From NCBI GenBank assembly GCA_900539465.1, contig UQCF01000011.1, positions 1 to 64,000 of the forward strand: 64,000 nt of DNA. Reading direction: 5' to 3'. Below are positions 1 to 8,395 of the stretch, one piece after another (the stretch's first letter is position 1; every line of letters starts with the position of its first letter). This stretch comes from an uncultured Ruminococcus sp. (GTDB lineage: Bacteria; Bacillota; Clostridia; Oscillospirales; Acutalibacteraceae). Position numbers and translations under genes: made by a program. The notes beneath the pieces were generated by a model. The model saw only the letters and a program-made list of their open reading frames with translations, was not told where the DNA came from and searched no databases.

Positions 1-1501
1 TTGTCGCGTCAACTCCCGTTTCTACCGTGACCTTATGCACTCCTGCATACATAACGTCATCGTAACACTCATCTATCGAGAATGAATATACATCTTTGTC
101 GGGTATGCGTTCTTGGGCGGTGAGGAGAAATGATTTTGAATATTCAGACCAGCCTAAGCGCTCATATTTTGCATATACATTATATGATGTTGACGGTGCT
201 TTAGCTTTTAGTGTAACAGTCCATACTTCCGAACCGTCGGCATATGTTGAAATGCTTTGAACCGCTTTGCTGTTTCTGTTAAGTGTTATCGTGTTGAATT
301 TTGAATCAACAAAACTGATTTTTGTCGGAGAGCCGTTAAGCATCACAACAATATCTGCATTCTCGCCTATATACGGGGCATTAACGGTTTGTACCGATAT
401 TGCACCAAAGCCAACCATGCGGTAGCCTTTAAGGAATATCATAGGTCTTACACCATTACTTGTTATGCATGGAGCGGCACCGAGTTTTTCACCACTAAAG
501 GTATGCCAAAAATTAAAATTTTCCGATGTGTTACTTACTGAATAGTCAAATATAGCATATGAGCTATTTTTTGCATCGACTCCCATATCGTTTAAAAAAT
601 ATCCGTTGGTCCACCAAGGTATTCGTTCATTGATAGTTTTGCGACGATAATTTACGCCTTGAGATTTTGCATAATCAGATGAATAGCTACACATTATCTT
701 TTCAATCATATTTTTATATACGGTTTGATATATCCAATCTCCGGAATCGTAAATATTATATACGTTTAATAACTTCTTATAAATAATATCTCTCGGTAGA
801 CCTGCTTCGGTAATTTGAGCTTTTTCTGACTTGATAAATGCAGTGTTGGCAAAATCATTATTTATCCATTCTTTTATACTACTGGTTTGATATTCACCTG
901 TTAAGTAATTGCTGTAATCAGAGTAGCTTAAATCGCCTTGTAATCTGTTATATGTAGAGCCAGTAGAGCCAATGGATGATATATAGTATGAACAATCATT
1001 GAAAGCCTGTGAATCGACTACAGAATCGCTTATTAAATACACTCCATTGCTACCGACTCCCTTTATAACACGCCATTTAAGCGGTTCATATAAGAAATAA
1101 TATATGTTATTTGTATAATAACCATTATCATCTTGATATGAATTTTCTTCGGAGGACTCATAAATAGTTAAAAAAGGGCGATATTGTGAAAAAGTAACTG
1201 CGCGGTATTTGCTGCCGTTATATTTGAAATCGGCATATTTCATCCAGTCACCGGGTTTCATAGAGCCTGTTTTTCCATTACCTGAAAAATATCCGTAAGA
1301 TATCCAGTTCTTATTTATTTTATCCAGTTCTGAAATAAGAGCGCTATCTTTCACCTGTGACTGCGGGTATGAGCCATATTCTATGAGATCCCAAAAATAT
1401 ACGTTTTCAATGGTTGCGGCATAGCTTGCAAGTGATGTTGCCGAAAGCAATAACACCGTTGCCAAAACTATGCATAATATCCGTTTAGTTATCTTTTTCA
1501 T
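1..1501 (-). CDS. Secreted DUF6273-type protein, C-terminus beyond the window
   Basis: The frame runs open from an ATG at 1501 to the left edge, so the gene is cut at its 3' end. AGGAGGG lies just upstream of the ATG. The N-terminus is a signal peptide (MKKITKR, then a hydrophobic stretch ending near SYAA). Next comes a region typical of DUF6273 surface proteins: EYGSYPQSQV, then WISYGYFSG, MKYADF and KYRAVTFSQYRPF, and later repeated Trp/Tyr-rich segments. From roughly residue 370 the sequence looks like a beta-rich adhesin-type module (TYADGSEVWTVTLKA). The protein is probably exported and cell-surface or extracellular. No catalytic motif was seen. The family assignment rests on motif likeness only. 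Confidence 0.75.
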   Translation of the reverse strand, partial: MKKITKRILCIVLATVLLLSATSLASYAATIENVYFWDLIEYGSYPQSQVKDSALISELDKINKNWISYGYFSGNGKTGSMKPGDWMKYADFKYNGSKYRAVTFSQYRPFLTIYESSEENSYQDDNGYYTNNIYYFLYEPLKWRVIKGVGSNGVYLISDSVVDSQAFNDCSYYISSIGSTGSTYNRLQGDLSYSDYSNYLTGEYQTSSIKEWINNDFANTAFIKSEKAQITEAGLPRDIIYKKLLNVYNIYDSGDWIYQTVYKNMIEKIMCSYSSDYAKSQGVNYRRKTINERIPWWTNGYFLNDMGVDAKNSSYAIFDYSVSNTSENFNFWHTFSGEKLGAAPCITSNGVRPMIFLKGYRMVGFGAISVQTVNAPYIGENADIVVMLNGSPTKISFVDSKFNTITLNRNSKAVQSISTYADGSEVWTVTLKAKAPSTSYNVYAKYERLGWSEYSKSFLLTAQERIPDKDVYSFSIDECYDDVMYAGVHKVTVETGVDAT

Positions 1502-1570
1502 ATATAGCCCTCCTAGTTTTATTGTAATTACAATATAACATTTAAAATAGATAAAGTCAATGTATTTTTT

Positions 1571-1686
1571 GCGGCGGCATGAGGCATGCCGCCCTACGCA
1601 GTGCCTCGCCGGGAATGACATCATTCCGCAAGACTTCACCTCATCAGTCACTTCGTGACAGCTTCTCCTCGAGGAGAAGCCGATTA
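1571..1686 (-). repeat. Dispersed intergenic repeat, copy A (inverted relative to copy B)
   Basis: The reverse complement of this stretch matches 7319-7435 over about 110 bases. Shared blocks are AATCGGCTTCTCCTCGAGG, the following AGAAGCTGTCACG, AGTGACTGATGAGGTGAA and CGGCGAGGCACTGCGTAGGG. It contains the perfect 20-base palindrome GCTTCTCCTCGAGGAGAAGC (1661-1680). The gene-free interval 1502-1856 otherwise holds only GC-rich short hairpins and the promoter at 1793-1821. No ORF inside the repeat looks real. Confidence 0.85.
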
Positions 1687-1792
1687 GCCGCACGTCACCT
1701 CTTATTTAGTGGCGGTACGGCGAAACCGTGACGGAGGGGTTAAAGTTCATCAAATGCAGAAAATTCATAGCAATCGGCGGTGTGTATAATCA

Positions 1793-1821
1793 TTGAAGTT
1801 GAATTTCAAACGTGATATAAT
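1793..1821 (+). promoter_or_regulatory. Sigma-A-like promoter for the DUF3592 gene
   Basis: TTGAAG (1793-1798) and TATAAT (1816-1821) are separated by 17 bases. The transcript would start near 1828, which supports a start codon at 1857 and excludes the upstream in-frame ATG at 1827. Confidence 0.6.
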
Positions 1822-1856
1822 TAGTTTTGCATTTGAGCCGAGGGAGAGAGTTTATA

Positions 1857-2339
1857 ATGATGCGCTCGCCGTTTGTAAAAATTATCGGGATTATTTTTGC
1901 CGTCGCAGGCTTGTATTTTATTTATCAAAACATAAACGGTTTTGTAGAAACCTGCAATCAAAAAGATTGGGAAACAGCGACAGCAACCGTGGTCAATATT
2001 CGGCAGCGATATGAAAGCCACGGCATACATTCCCGCGGGTCAAAGCTCGTATATGATGTGTTTTATGAGTACACGGCTGACGGAAAAATTTATTCCGGCA
2101 CAATTTACGGAACTGCCGATTATTCCAAAAAAAGCGGCGCATCGTTTGAAGTCAAATACAATCCGCTCTCGCCCGGTGAGAGCACTCACATTTTATCCCC
2201 GAGCGTCACAAATCTTATATTCGGCATTGCCGTTTCGGTTGTGTATATACTCTTATCGCTCATTATAACAGGAGTTATAAAATTCAACCGAATACGCAGT
2301 GTTTTTAATAAGCACAAAGCAAAAAAATCAGAGCCGTAA
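1857..2339 (+). CDS. DUF3592 domain membrane protein
   Basis: 160 residues. The start is the ATG at 1857, behind the purine-rich AGGGAGAGAG. A first membrane segment (about residues 8-24) is followed by an extracytoplasmic beta-rich domain. That domain has the DUF3592 pattern: W-ETATATVVNI, then YDVFYEYTADGKIYSGT, then VKYNPLSPGES. A second membrane segment spans about residues 118-141, and the tail is short and basic. Proteins of this family have no established function. The gene is followed by three short-spaced plus-strand genes and may share their transcript. Confidence 0.75.
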   Translation: MMRSPFVKIIGIIFAVAGLYFIYQNINGFVETCNQKDWETATATVVNIRQRYESHGIHSRGSKLVYDVFYEYTADGKIYSGTIYGTADYSKKSGASFEVKYNPLSPGESTHILSPSVTNLIFGIAVSVVYILLSLIITGVIKFNRIRSVFNKHKAKKSEP

Positions 2340-2370
2340 AATCCACACCGATTTTACACGAGGGACTCAT

Positions 2371-2736
2371 ATGAACATTCAAAAAATTGACGGTGATTTC
2401 ACCGTTTGCAAAGTCAAAGATTTTTCGCAGATAAATTTTGACGCGGAGTTTTGTTTTTTAGGCAAAACTGACGAAGAAATTTCGCTTGTGTGCCTGACAA
2501 AAGATGCACCGCAAAACACCTTAAAAAGAGAAGACAGTTGGCGCGCATTCTGCATTGAGGGAGTGCTTAATTTTTCTTTAACGGGCATTTTATCCGGAAT
2601 ATCCGAAGTGTTGGCCGAAAACAAAATCGGTATATTTGCAGTATCAACATTCGACACAGATTATATTTTGACCAAAGCGCAAAATTTTGAAAAAGCACTT
2701 GCCGCCCTGCAAAGCGCAGGGTACAAGATCAAATAA
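2371..2736 (+). CDS. ACT domain-containing protein (small ligand-binding)
   Basis: 121 residues from the ATG at 2371 (GAGGGA upstream). The C-terminal half (SLTGILSGISEVLAENKIGI, then FAVSTFDTDYILT) carries the ligand-loop and beta-alpha-beta pattern of stand-alone ACT proteins of the CASTOR-like ACT_7 type. Such proteins bind amino acids or other small ligands and act as sensors. No enzyme domain is attached. It lies 31 bases after the DUF3592 gene and 13 before the hydrolase, so co-transcription is likely. The ligand cannot be told from the sequence. Confidence 0.7.
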   Translation: MNIQKIDGDFTVCKVKDFSQINFDAEFCFLGKTDEEISLVCLTKDAPQNTLKREDSWRAFCIEGVLNFSLTGILSGISEVLAENKIGIFAVSTFDTDYILTKAQNFEKALAALQSAGYKIK

Positions 2737-2749
2737 ACGGGGTGTAATT

Positions 2750-3346
2750 TTGAAAAAAACACTTATATATATTCACGGCAAAGGCGGCTCTGCCGAGGGA
2801 GCGGAAAGATACAAGCCGATTTGCCCGGGCTATGAGGTTATCGGCGCGGAGTATGACGGTTCATTCCCCTCTGCGGCACAGGTCGGCATAAAAGAAGCAT
2901 ATGACAAAGCAGAGGGTGAAGTGACGTTGCTCACCGAGAGCATCGGCACATATTTTGCCATGCACACTCTACAAAAAGAAAAAATCAAAAAGGCTCTTTT
3001 CATTTCGCCTATTCTTGATATGGAGAAGCTCATACTCGACATGATGTCATGGGCAAACGTCAGCGAAGAAATGTTAAAAAAGAAAAGCGAAATCAAAACA
3101 AATTTCGGCGAGACCTTATCTTGGGATTATCTTTGCTTTGTCAGAGAGCACCCGATAAGCTGGTCTGTTCCGACCGATATTCTGTATGCAGAAAAAGATA
3201 ATTTGACATCAATAAACACCGTGAATGATTTTGCCGCGCGGCACGGCTCTGCGGTCACCGTTATGAAAAACGGCGAGCATTGGTTTCATACCAAAGAGCA
3301 GCTCGCATTTTTAGACAAATGGCTTTTATCATCAATCAATAGATAA
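2750..3346 (+). CDS. Alpha/beta-hydrolase fold protein (RBBP9/YdeN-like size)
   Basis: 198 residues. The best start is TTG at 2750, preceded by GGGGTG; an earlier in-frame TTG at 2687 would overlap the ACT gene. The oxyanion loop YIHGKGGS is at residues 7-14. The nucleophile elbow is T-E-S-I-G (Ser64), in which the usual first Gly of GxSxG is Thr. A late Asp appears in the strand DILYAEKDN, and the likely catalytic His is in GEHWFH (about residue 177 or 180). The short lid-less form suggests a small serine hydrolase or thioesterase. The substrate is unknown. Confidence 0.75.
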   Translation: MKKTLIYIHGKGGSAEGAERYKPICPGYEVIGAEYDGSFPSAAQVGIKEAYDKAEGEVTLLTESIGTYFAMHTLQKEKIKKALFISPILDMEKLILDMMSWANVSEEMLKKKSEIKTNFGETLSWDYLCFVREHPISWSVPTDILYAEKDNLTSINTVNDFAARHGSAVTVMKNGEHWFHTKEQLAFLDKWLLSSINR

Positions 3347-3359
3347 AAAGGTGATTTTT

Positions 3360-4208
3360 ATGTGGAAGAAAAAATCATGTCTCGGCTTATCCGAAACATT
3401 CTCTCTGCCGTTTGACGAGCAAATCAAGGCTCTCGCGCAAATAGGCTTTGACGCATTTTTTATCGACCTGGGTGAAAGAGAGCAGCGCACGCTTTCAATC
3501 CCCTCAACCGTAAAATTTGCAAAAGAGCTTGGGCTTGAGTGTCAGTCGGTTCACGCACCTTTCGGCGGAGCGGGCGATATGTGGGATGATGACGAAGAAG
3601 AGGCGCAAAAGGCAATAAAAGACCTCACAGACTGCATACACGAGTGTCAAAAAGCCGAAATTTCCATTATGATTGCTCACGCATATCTCGGCTTTGAGCC
3701 GCACACGCCTAACCAAAAGGGAATAGACCGCTACGGAGAAGCCGTGAAAGAAGCCGAAAAATGCGGCGTAAAAATAGCGTTTGAAAATACCGAAAACGAA
3801 GCGCACCTCTTTGCGCTTTTAGATGCTTTTAAGGGCAACAGTGCCGTCGGATTTTGCTGGGATTCGGGTCACGAGATGTGCTACAACCATTCGCAGGATT
3901 TGCTTGCGATGTACGGCGATATGCTCATTGCAACGCACATCAACGACAACCTCGGCATCAGCTCTTTTGACGGCGTAACTACTTGGAAAGACGATTTGCA
4001 CCTTTTGCCCTTTGACGGCATTGCCGACTGGAATAAAAACGCAGACCGCCTAAAAAAATGCGGCTATGACGGTATCCTCACTTTTGAGCTTACTACAAAA
4101 TCCAAACCGAACCGCCGCGAAAACGATAAATATGCCGCGATGAATCCTTATGATTATCTGACCGAAGCCTATAAACGCGCCTGCCGTTTCGGCGCAAAAT
4201 TTTATTAA
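3360..4208 (+). CDS. Sugar phosphate isomerase/epimerase-like TIM-barrel protein
   Basis: 282 residues from the ATG at 3360 (AAAAAGGTG gives the Shine-Dalgarno; a GTG at 3351 lies within it). The AP-endonuclease-2/xylose-isomerase-like TIM barrel is recognised by the ordered metal and substrate motifs: SVHAPFGG, MIAHAYLG, IAFENTE, GFCWDSGHE, ATHINDNLG and the late LTFEL. These Glu, His and Asp residues normally bind a divalent metal. It probably isomerises or epimerises a small sugar or polyol; the substrate is not predictable. It follows the hydrolase by 13 bases, so the two are probably one operon. Confidence 0.8.
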   Translation: MWKKKSCLGLSETFSLPFDEQIKALAQIGFDAFFIDLGEREQRTLSIPSTVKFAKELGLECQSVHAPFGGAGDMWDDDEEEAQKAIKDLTDCIHECQKAEISIMIAHAYLGFEPHTPNQKGIDRYGEAVKEAEKCGVKIAFENTENEAHLFALLDAFKGNSAVGFCWDSGHEMCYNHSQDLLAMYGDMLIATHINDNLGISSFDGVTTWKDDLHLLPFDGIADWNKNADRLKKCGYDGILTFELTTKSKPNRRENDKYAAMNPYDYLTEAYKRACRFGAKFY

Positions 4209-4283
4209 ACACAGCAACTTAAATCAAGCAAACCGGCGCGGCGTTCCGTATAATATGCTTAACAGTTGAAAGAGGGCGGCACG

Positions 4284-5251
4284 ATGCAGGAGATGTTAAA
4301 AAACATTCAGCAAATAATTGATGAAATAGACCGCTGTATAAAGAATAAAGACGAAGAAGATTTAACATTAAAAAATCTTGCGTCAAAGCTCGGTTACAGC
4401 GAATTTTACACATCAAAAAAATTTAAAGAAATATCGGGTATGCAGTTCCGCGATTATTTAAGGAACCGTAAGCTTGCTTTTGCGCTTAAAGAAATCCGCG
4501 ATACAAACCGCGGCATTTTAGACATTGCTCTGGATTACGGATTTTCTTCACACGAGGCTTTTACAAGGTCTTTTAAAAGCGCATACGGCATTGCGCCGAG
4601 CGAATACAGGCAAAAGCCCGTACCCGTTGTTCTTCGCACCGTTATCAAACCTTTCGACTGCTATCTTTTAGGTATAGGGGGTTCGGGCATGGCGGCGACA
4701 AACAGTGAGATAAAAACTTATTTCGTAACAATCCCCAAGCACAAATTTTTGCACATCAGAAATTATGAGAGCATAGGTTATTGGGATTTTTGGCAAAAGC
4801 AAAGCAAAATCCCGGGGCAGGACTGTGACACGGTCTGCGGTCTGCTTGACAGCATAAAGGACAAGCTCGACGGCGACAGCGTCGGCGACAAAGACAGCTC
4901 CTGCGGTCAGGTGATGGCATTTTTAAACCACCCTGCCGGCAGAATTTGCAGTTGGGCATTCCCCTTGCGGAGTGCTACGGCGTAAGGCTCCCCGCAGATT
5001 ATGACGGCGAAGTGCCATGCGGCATGATTCTCACCGACATTGACGAGGGCGAATATATTGTCTTTGAGCACGGTCCGTTTGATTTTGAAACAGAAAATTC
5101 CGCGGTAGAAGCTAAGATTGAAAAAGCCATGAAAGATTTTGATTACAAATCCACAGGCTATGAGCTTGACACCGCAGAGGGCAGAATATTTTATTTTTAC
5201 CATGACCAAAAAAGATTTTGGAAGTATGTAAGACCTGTAAAGAAAATATAA
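4284..5251 (+). pseudogene. AraC-family regulator with GyrI-like effector domain, broken by a frameshift
   Basis: The ATG at 4284 follows AGAGGGCGG. Residues about 20-110 are an AraC-type double helix-turn-helix (LASKLGYSEFYTSKKFKE, then LDIALDYGFSSHEAFTRSFK and YGIAPSEYR). A GyrI-like ligand-binding domain follows. The first frame stops at 4985 after AGRICSWAFPLRSATA. The +1 frame continues smoothly as GIPLAECYGVRLPADY and ends at 5251 with FYFYHDQKRFWKYVRPVKK. One missing G in the run at 4954-4956 (TGGGCATT for TGGGGCATT) restores GRICSWGIPLAEC. It is either a recent inactivating deletion or an assembly error. Its TATAAT (4249-4254) suggests a separate promoter. Confidence 0.8.
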
Positions 5252-5291
5252 AAATACGGCTCCGATATTTTGGTTTTCGGAGCCGTATTTT
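5252..5291. terminator. Bidirectional terminator between convergent genes
   Basis: AAATACGGCTCCGA and TCGGAGCCGTATTT form a perfect stem with an A-run on one side and a T-run on the other. It therefore works for the AraC gene (plus) and the MATE gene (minus), whose stop codon begins at the next base. Confidence 0.9.
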
Positions 5292-6659
5292 TCACGCTTT
5301 TTTCATTCTTTTTTTCGCGGGGCGGTAAATTATCAGTGCAACGGCAATGAGCACCGCCGTAACGCAAAGGCTTATGGGGTAAACAAGCATTATTGTTTTA
5401 AAATCTCTGCTCTGCGGGAAGACCGTATAAATCCACGTTATTCTCACGCCGCATACGCCGACCATAGTGAGTATTGCGGGCACAAGCGAAATACCGAAGC
5501 CTCTGAGATAGCCGGACATAACCTCATACAGCATACTGAATATATAGGCAAAAAAGATATACACAAGGCGCGTATAACCAAGCTCGATAACCTCCGGGTC
5601 ATTGTTAAAAATCGAGAGCAAAAATCTGCCTGCCGAGAGTGCTGTCGCAACGGCAATTCCCGAAGCGACCGCGTCCTCGCCGATGCTCAGAGCAAGAGTT
5701 TTTTTGCATCTGTCAAGCTTGCCCGCGCCGTAGTTTTGACCGACAAAGGTTGTGCAGGCCTGGCTGAAAGAATTCATAACGTAATATGCAAAAATCTCTA
5801 TATTAAACGCCGCGCCCGACGCCGCGATAACCACCGTGCCGAGGCTGTTTATTGCCGACTGAATTATTATGTTTGCAACAGAAAAAACCGCGCTCTGCAT
5901 ACCTGCCGGCAAACCGATTTTTATAATGTTTATAAAATTCTCTTTGTCGATACGGATTTTTCTTGTCTCAACTTTAATATATTTGTCGCTCTTTATAAGC
6001 TTAAAATAAAGGATCGCAGAGCTGATTGCATTTGATATTACAGTAGCTATTGCAACGCCGTTGACGTTCATCTTAAGCACTATAACAAAAAATAAATTGA
6101 GTAAAACATTCAAAACGCCCGAAGCCGCCAGTGCCGCCAAAGGTGTTTTGGTTTCGCCCACGCTTCTGAATATCGCCGCCTCAAAGTTATATAAAAGAAT
6201 AACCGGCATACCGATAAGATAAATGCGAAGATAAAGCAGCGCATAAGGGTAAACGTCGGGCGGCACACGGAGCGAATTTAACAGCCACGCCGCGATTGCT
6301 TCGCCGAAAGCCGCAACCGCGATACCGCCCAATAGAGCGACTGCGATTGATGTGTGCACCGCTTTTTGAACGGTGTTTTTGTCATCGCGGCCTATGGCGT
6401 TTGCAATAACAACATTTGCGCCGAGGGCTATACCGACAAACAAGTTGACTATAAGCCCTATTACCGCACTGTTTGCGCTGACCGCGGCAACAGCAACGGT
6501 TTTATCCGTTGACGCAAAGTTGCCCACAACGGCAATATCCGAAGCGTTAAAAAGCTGCTCCAAAACCGCAGTTGCCGCAACAGGCAGTGCAAAGCGCGGC
6601 AGCTTGTTCCAGATAGAGCCGTTCAGCATATCCATTTTGTTGTTGCTTGTTTTATTCAT
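5292..6659 (-). CDS. MATE-family efflux transporter
   Basis: 455 residues, a usual length for a 12-segment MATE exporter (NorM/DinF type). These use a Na+ or H+ gradient to export drugs or metabolites. The first repeat opens with the typical LPRFALPVAATAVLEQLFNA and then NASDIAVVGNFAS. The second half shows the matching IGLPAGMQSAVFSVANIIIQ and the QNYGAGKLDRCKK loop. The start at 6659 has TAGAGGTAGG upstream. It lies 15 bases after the EamA gene, so both are on one minus-strand transcript ending at the hairpin at 5252-5291. The substrate is unknown. Confidence 0.9.
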   Translation of the reverse strand: MNKTSNNKMDMLNGSIWNKLPRFALPVAATAVLEQLFNASDIAVVGNFASTDKTVAVAAVSANSAVIGLIVNLFVGIALGANVVIANAIGRDDKNTVQKAVHTSIAVALLGGIAVAAFGEAIAAWLLNSLRVPPDVYPYALLYLRIYLIGMPVILLYNFEAAIFRSVGETKTPLAALAASGVLNVLLNLFFVIVLKMNVNGVAIATVISNAISSAILYFKLIKSDKYIKVETRKIRIDKENFINIIKIGLPAGMQSAVFSVANIIIQSAINSLGTVVIAASGAAFNIEIFAYYVMNSFSQACTTFVGQNYGAGKLDRCKKTLALSIGEDAVASGIAVATALSAGRFLLSIFNNDPEVIELGYTRLVYIFFAYIFSMLYEVMSGYLRGFGISLVPAILTMVGVCGVRITWIYTVFPQSRDFKTIMLVYPISLCVTAVLIAVALIIYRPAKKRMKKA

Positions 6660-6674
6660 ACCTACCTCTAAAAA

Positions 6675-7088
6675 TCAAAGAACCATAAGAAGTGTGCCGG
6701 CGCCTATAAGCGCACATCCGACAGCGGATTTCGGCGTAAATTTTTCGTGCAAAAATACAAATGCAAGCACAAGCGTTATAACAACGCTGAGCTTATCTAT
6801 CGGCACAACCTTTGAAGCGTCGCCCATTTGCAGCGCCTTGTAATAGCAAAGCCATGACGCGCCCGTTGCAAGACCCGAGAGAATTAAGAACAGCCAGCTT
6901 TTTTTATCAATATCGCCGATTCCGCCCTGTGCGCCGGTGATGAACACCATGCCCCACGACATTATAACAACCACAACCGTCCTTATAGCGGTTGCAAGGT
7001 TTGAGTTTACTCCGTCAATGCCCACCTTTGCGAGTATTGATGTGAGTGCCGCAAAAACCGATGACAAAAGGGCAAATACTATGTACAT
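6675..7088 (-). CDS. EamA-type (DMT superfamily) half-size transporter
   Basis: 137 residues from the ATG at 7088 (AGAGGCG upstream; a longer in-frame start at 7148 lacks such a site). There are five hydrophobic segments in one EamA repeat: LLSSVFAALTSILAKVGI, NSNLATAIRT, ATGASWLCYYKALQMGDAS, then VPIDKLSVVITLVLAF and the end LIGAGTLLMVL. One-repeat members are thought to dimerise, unlike the usual ten-helix form. The role is small-molecule export or uptake, unspecified. It is co-transcribed with the downstream MATE gene. Confidence 0.85.
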   Translation of the reverse strand: MYIVFALLSSVFAALTSILAKVGIDGVNSNLATAIRTVVVVIMSWGMVFITGAQGGIGDIDKKSWLFLILSGLATGASWLCYYKALQMGDASKVVPIDKLSVVITLVLAFVFLHEKFTPKSAVGCALIGAGTLLMVL

Positions 7089-7138
7089 AAAAATCGCCTC
7101 TGCATTTGATTTTAAATATATGATAAACCTGTTATAAA

Positions 7139-7435
7139 ATTTTTTCAACTATCAAGACATTCAAATTTATTGCATCAACAGCACCGCTTTTGGCGGAATT
7201 GACGGATTTGACGGCGGCGTTTGTGTGATGCCGCCTATTCTCTGAATTTGATGTGAGCTAACGGTAAGACTCGCCCTCATCCGGCGCTTCCCACCTTCTC
7301 CCCCGGGGCGAAGGCTACAATCGGCTTCTCCTCGAGGAGAAGCTGTCACGGAGTGACTGATGAGGTGAAATCTCACGACATAATGTTATTCTCGGCGAGG
7401 CACTGCGTAGGGCGGTGTGCCCACACACCGCCCTA
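7139..7435 (+). repeat. Intergenic repeat block; dispersed repeat copy B at 7319-7435
   Basis: This gene-free stretch holds a GGCGGC/GCCGCC hairpin (about 7212-7240), a CGCCCTCATCCGGCGCTTC-type segment, and then copy B of the repeat whose inverted copy is at 1571-1686. Copy B includes the palindrome GCTTCTCCTCGAGGAGAAGC and ends in the hairpin GGCGGTGTGCCCACACACCGCC. The last bases of that hairpin supply the stop codon of the neighbouring SLOG gene. No ORF here looks real. Confidence 0.8.
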
Positions 7436-7945
7436 CAAGTTGAAATCTTGCGGATTGATGTAATTTTTAGCCATTAAATCTTTTAAATTTATAACTTTAA
7501 GTCCACAGCTTTCGGCATACTTAACAGTATAATAAGTACCACCGCATTTTTTTGAAAGGAAGCATACCAAAACAGAACTATTCTCAACCATATGTCGATT
7601 GCGTTTGTGCATACAATCGGAGCAATAATAATTTGACATATACACTATTTTATCTGCTCGGTGCATTATTTTGTCATATAGTATAACATCATTTTTTTGC
7701 CAAAACATCGTCTGATCTCTGCATGGCAAAATTAGTATCAATTTTATATGTTCATAATTTCCCTTTAACCTCAAAATCTCTTTTGCGGCAAGAGTATCGA
7801 ATCCAAGTGCTCCACCAACGCCAAAATATTTATATCCACACTCTATCAAAGCAACAATAACATCATGCAAAAGGGCTTCAATTTCTTTTACATTCTCATC
7901 GGTTAGACTTCTATGTCCCGAAAAGCAAACCGTTTTATCTTTCAT
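7433..7945 (-). CDS. SLOG-family protein (DUF1273/YspA-like Rossmann fold)
   Basis: 170 residues. The N-terminus KTVCFSGHRSL and the loop FGVGGALGFDTLAAKEIL (residues about 41-58) are hallmark SLOG nucleotide-binding motifs, shared with YpsA, DprA and LOG proteins. Then come LILILPCRDQT and a late VLVCFLSKKCGGTYYTVKYA loop with the GGT phosphate-binding turn. SLOG domains bind or cleave nucleotide-derived ligands and often sit in stress or defence contexts; the ligand here is unknown. It is divergent from the XRE gene across a palindrome-rich spacer. The stop codon is formed by the end of repeat copy B, so the C-terminus may be slightly altered. Confidence 0.8.
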   Translation of the reverse strand: MKDKTVCFSGHRSLTDENVKEIEALLHDVIVALIECGYKYFGVGGALGFDTLAAKEILRLKGNYEHIKLILILPCRDQTMFWQKNDVILYDKIMHRADKIVYMSNYYCSDCMHKRNRHMVENSSVLVCFLSKKCGGTYYTVKYAESCGLKVINLKDLMAKNYINPQDFNL

Positions 7946-7960
7946 AACATCTTCACCTTG

Positions 7961-8014
7961 TGTAACAAGTTACATCTGACTTTCTATATCTGTTTTATTT
8001 AGTTTAAAACAGAT
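7961..8014. promoter_or_regulatory. Two palindromes between divergent SLOG and XRE genes (candidate operator)
   Basis: TGTAACAAGTTACA (7961-7974) has 6-base arms. ATCTGTTTTA (7988-7997) and TAAAACAGAT (8005-8014) form a perfect 10-base inverted repeat with a 7-base spacer. The 112-base intergenic region is AT-rich and must hold both promoters, so these are plausible binding sites for the adjacent XRE repressor. The evidence is sequence symmetry only. Confidence 0.55.
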
Positions 8015-8057
8015 AAAATATATTTGTCAATATGTCTTTATACAAAGGGTGAATATA

Positions 8058-8285
8058 TTGTCTGAATACGGAAAAATAAATATAAAGCTTGATGAATTAC
8101 TGAAAAAATCGGGAATGAGCAAAAACAAACTGAGCCACAAAGCCGAACTGCAAAGAAGCCAGATAAACGGTTACTGCAACAACGAGATAACTCGGCTTGA
8201 TATAGATGTTCTCGCACGGATTTGCACTGCCATGGGCTGCAAAATAGAAGATCTGCTCGAATTTATCCCCACCGACAAAGATTAA
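8058..8285 (+). CDS. XRE-family (Cro/CI-like) transcriptional regulator
   Basis: 75 residues from a TTG at 8058, spaced 6 bases behind AAAGGGTG; the GTG at 8049 overlaps that site. The whole protein is one HTH_3/HTH_26 domain: LDELLKKSGMSKNKLSHKAE, then LQRSQINGYCNNEITRLDID and LARICTAMGCKIEDLLEF. No ligand domain is present, as in small autoregulatory repressors. It is read divergently from the SLOG gene with inverted repeats between them, so it probably controls both. A strong terminator follows directly, making it monocistronic. Confidence 0.85.
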   Translation: MSEYGKINIKLDELLKKSGMSKNKLSHKAELQRSQINGYCNNEITRLDIDVLARICTAMGCKIEDLLEFIPTDKD

Positions 8286-8286
8286 C

Positions 8287-8327
8287 GGACTGCCGCAACC
8301 AAGCGCGGCAGTCCTGCTTTATTTTTT
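8287..8327 (+). terminator. Rho-independent terminator of the XRE gene
   Basis: GGACTGCCGC (8287-8296) and GCGGCAGTCC (8305-8314) form a perfect 10-base stem, followed by TGCTTTATTTTTT. Confidence 0.9.
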
Positions 8328-8395
8328 AAGAGAAAATATTACCTTTACATTTCCGTTGCCGAGAACCAACAGCATTTTTTCTCTCGTTGCGCCTT

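Noticed and set aside
1571..1700. Possible CRISPR-like repeats because of palindromes
   Set aside because: Only one copy at each place, no regular spacers and no cas genes; it is a dispersed intergenic repeat.
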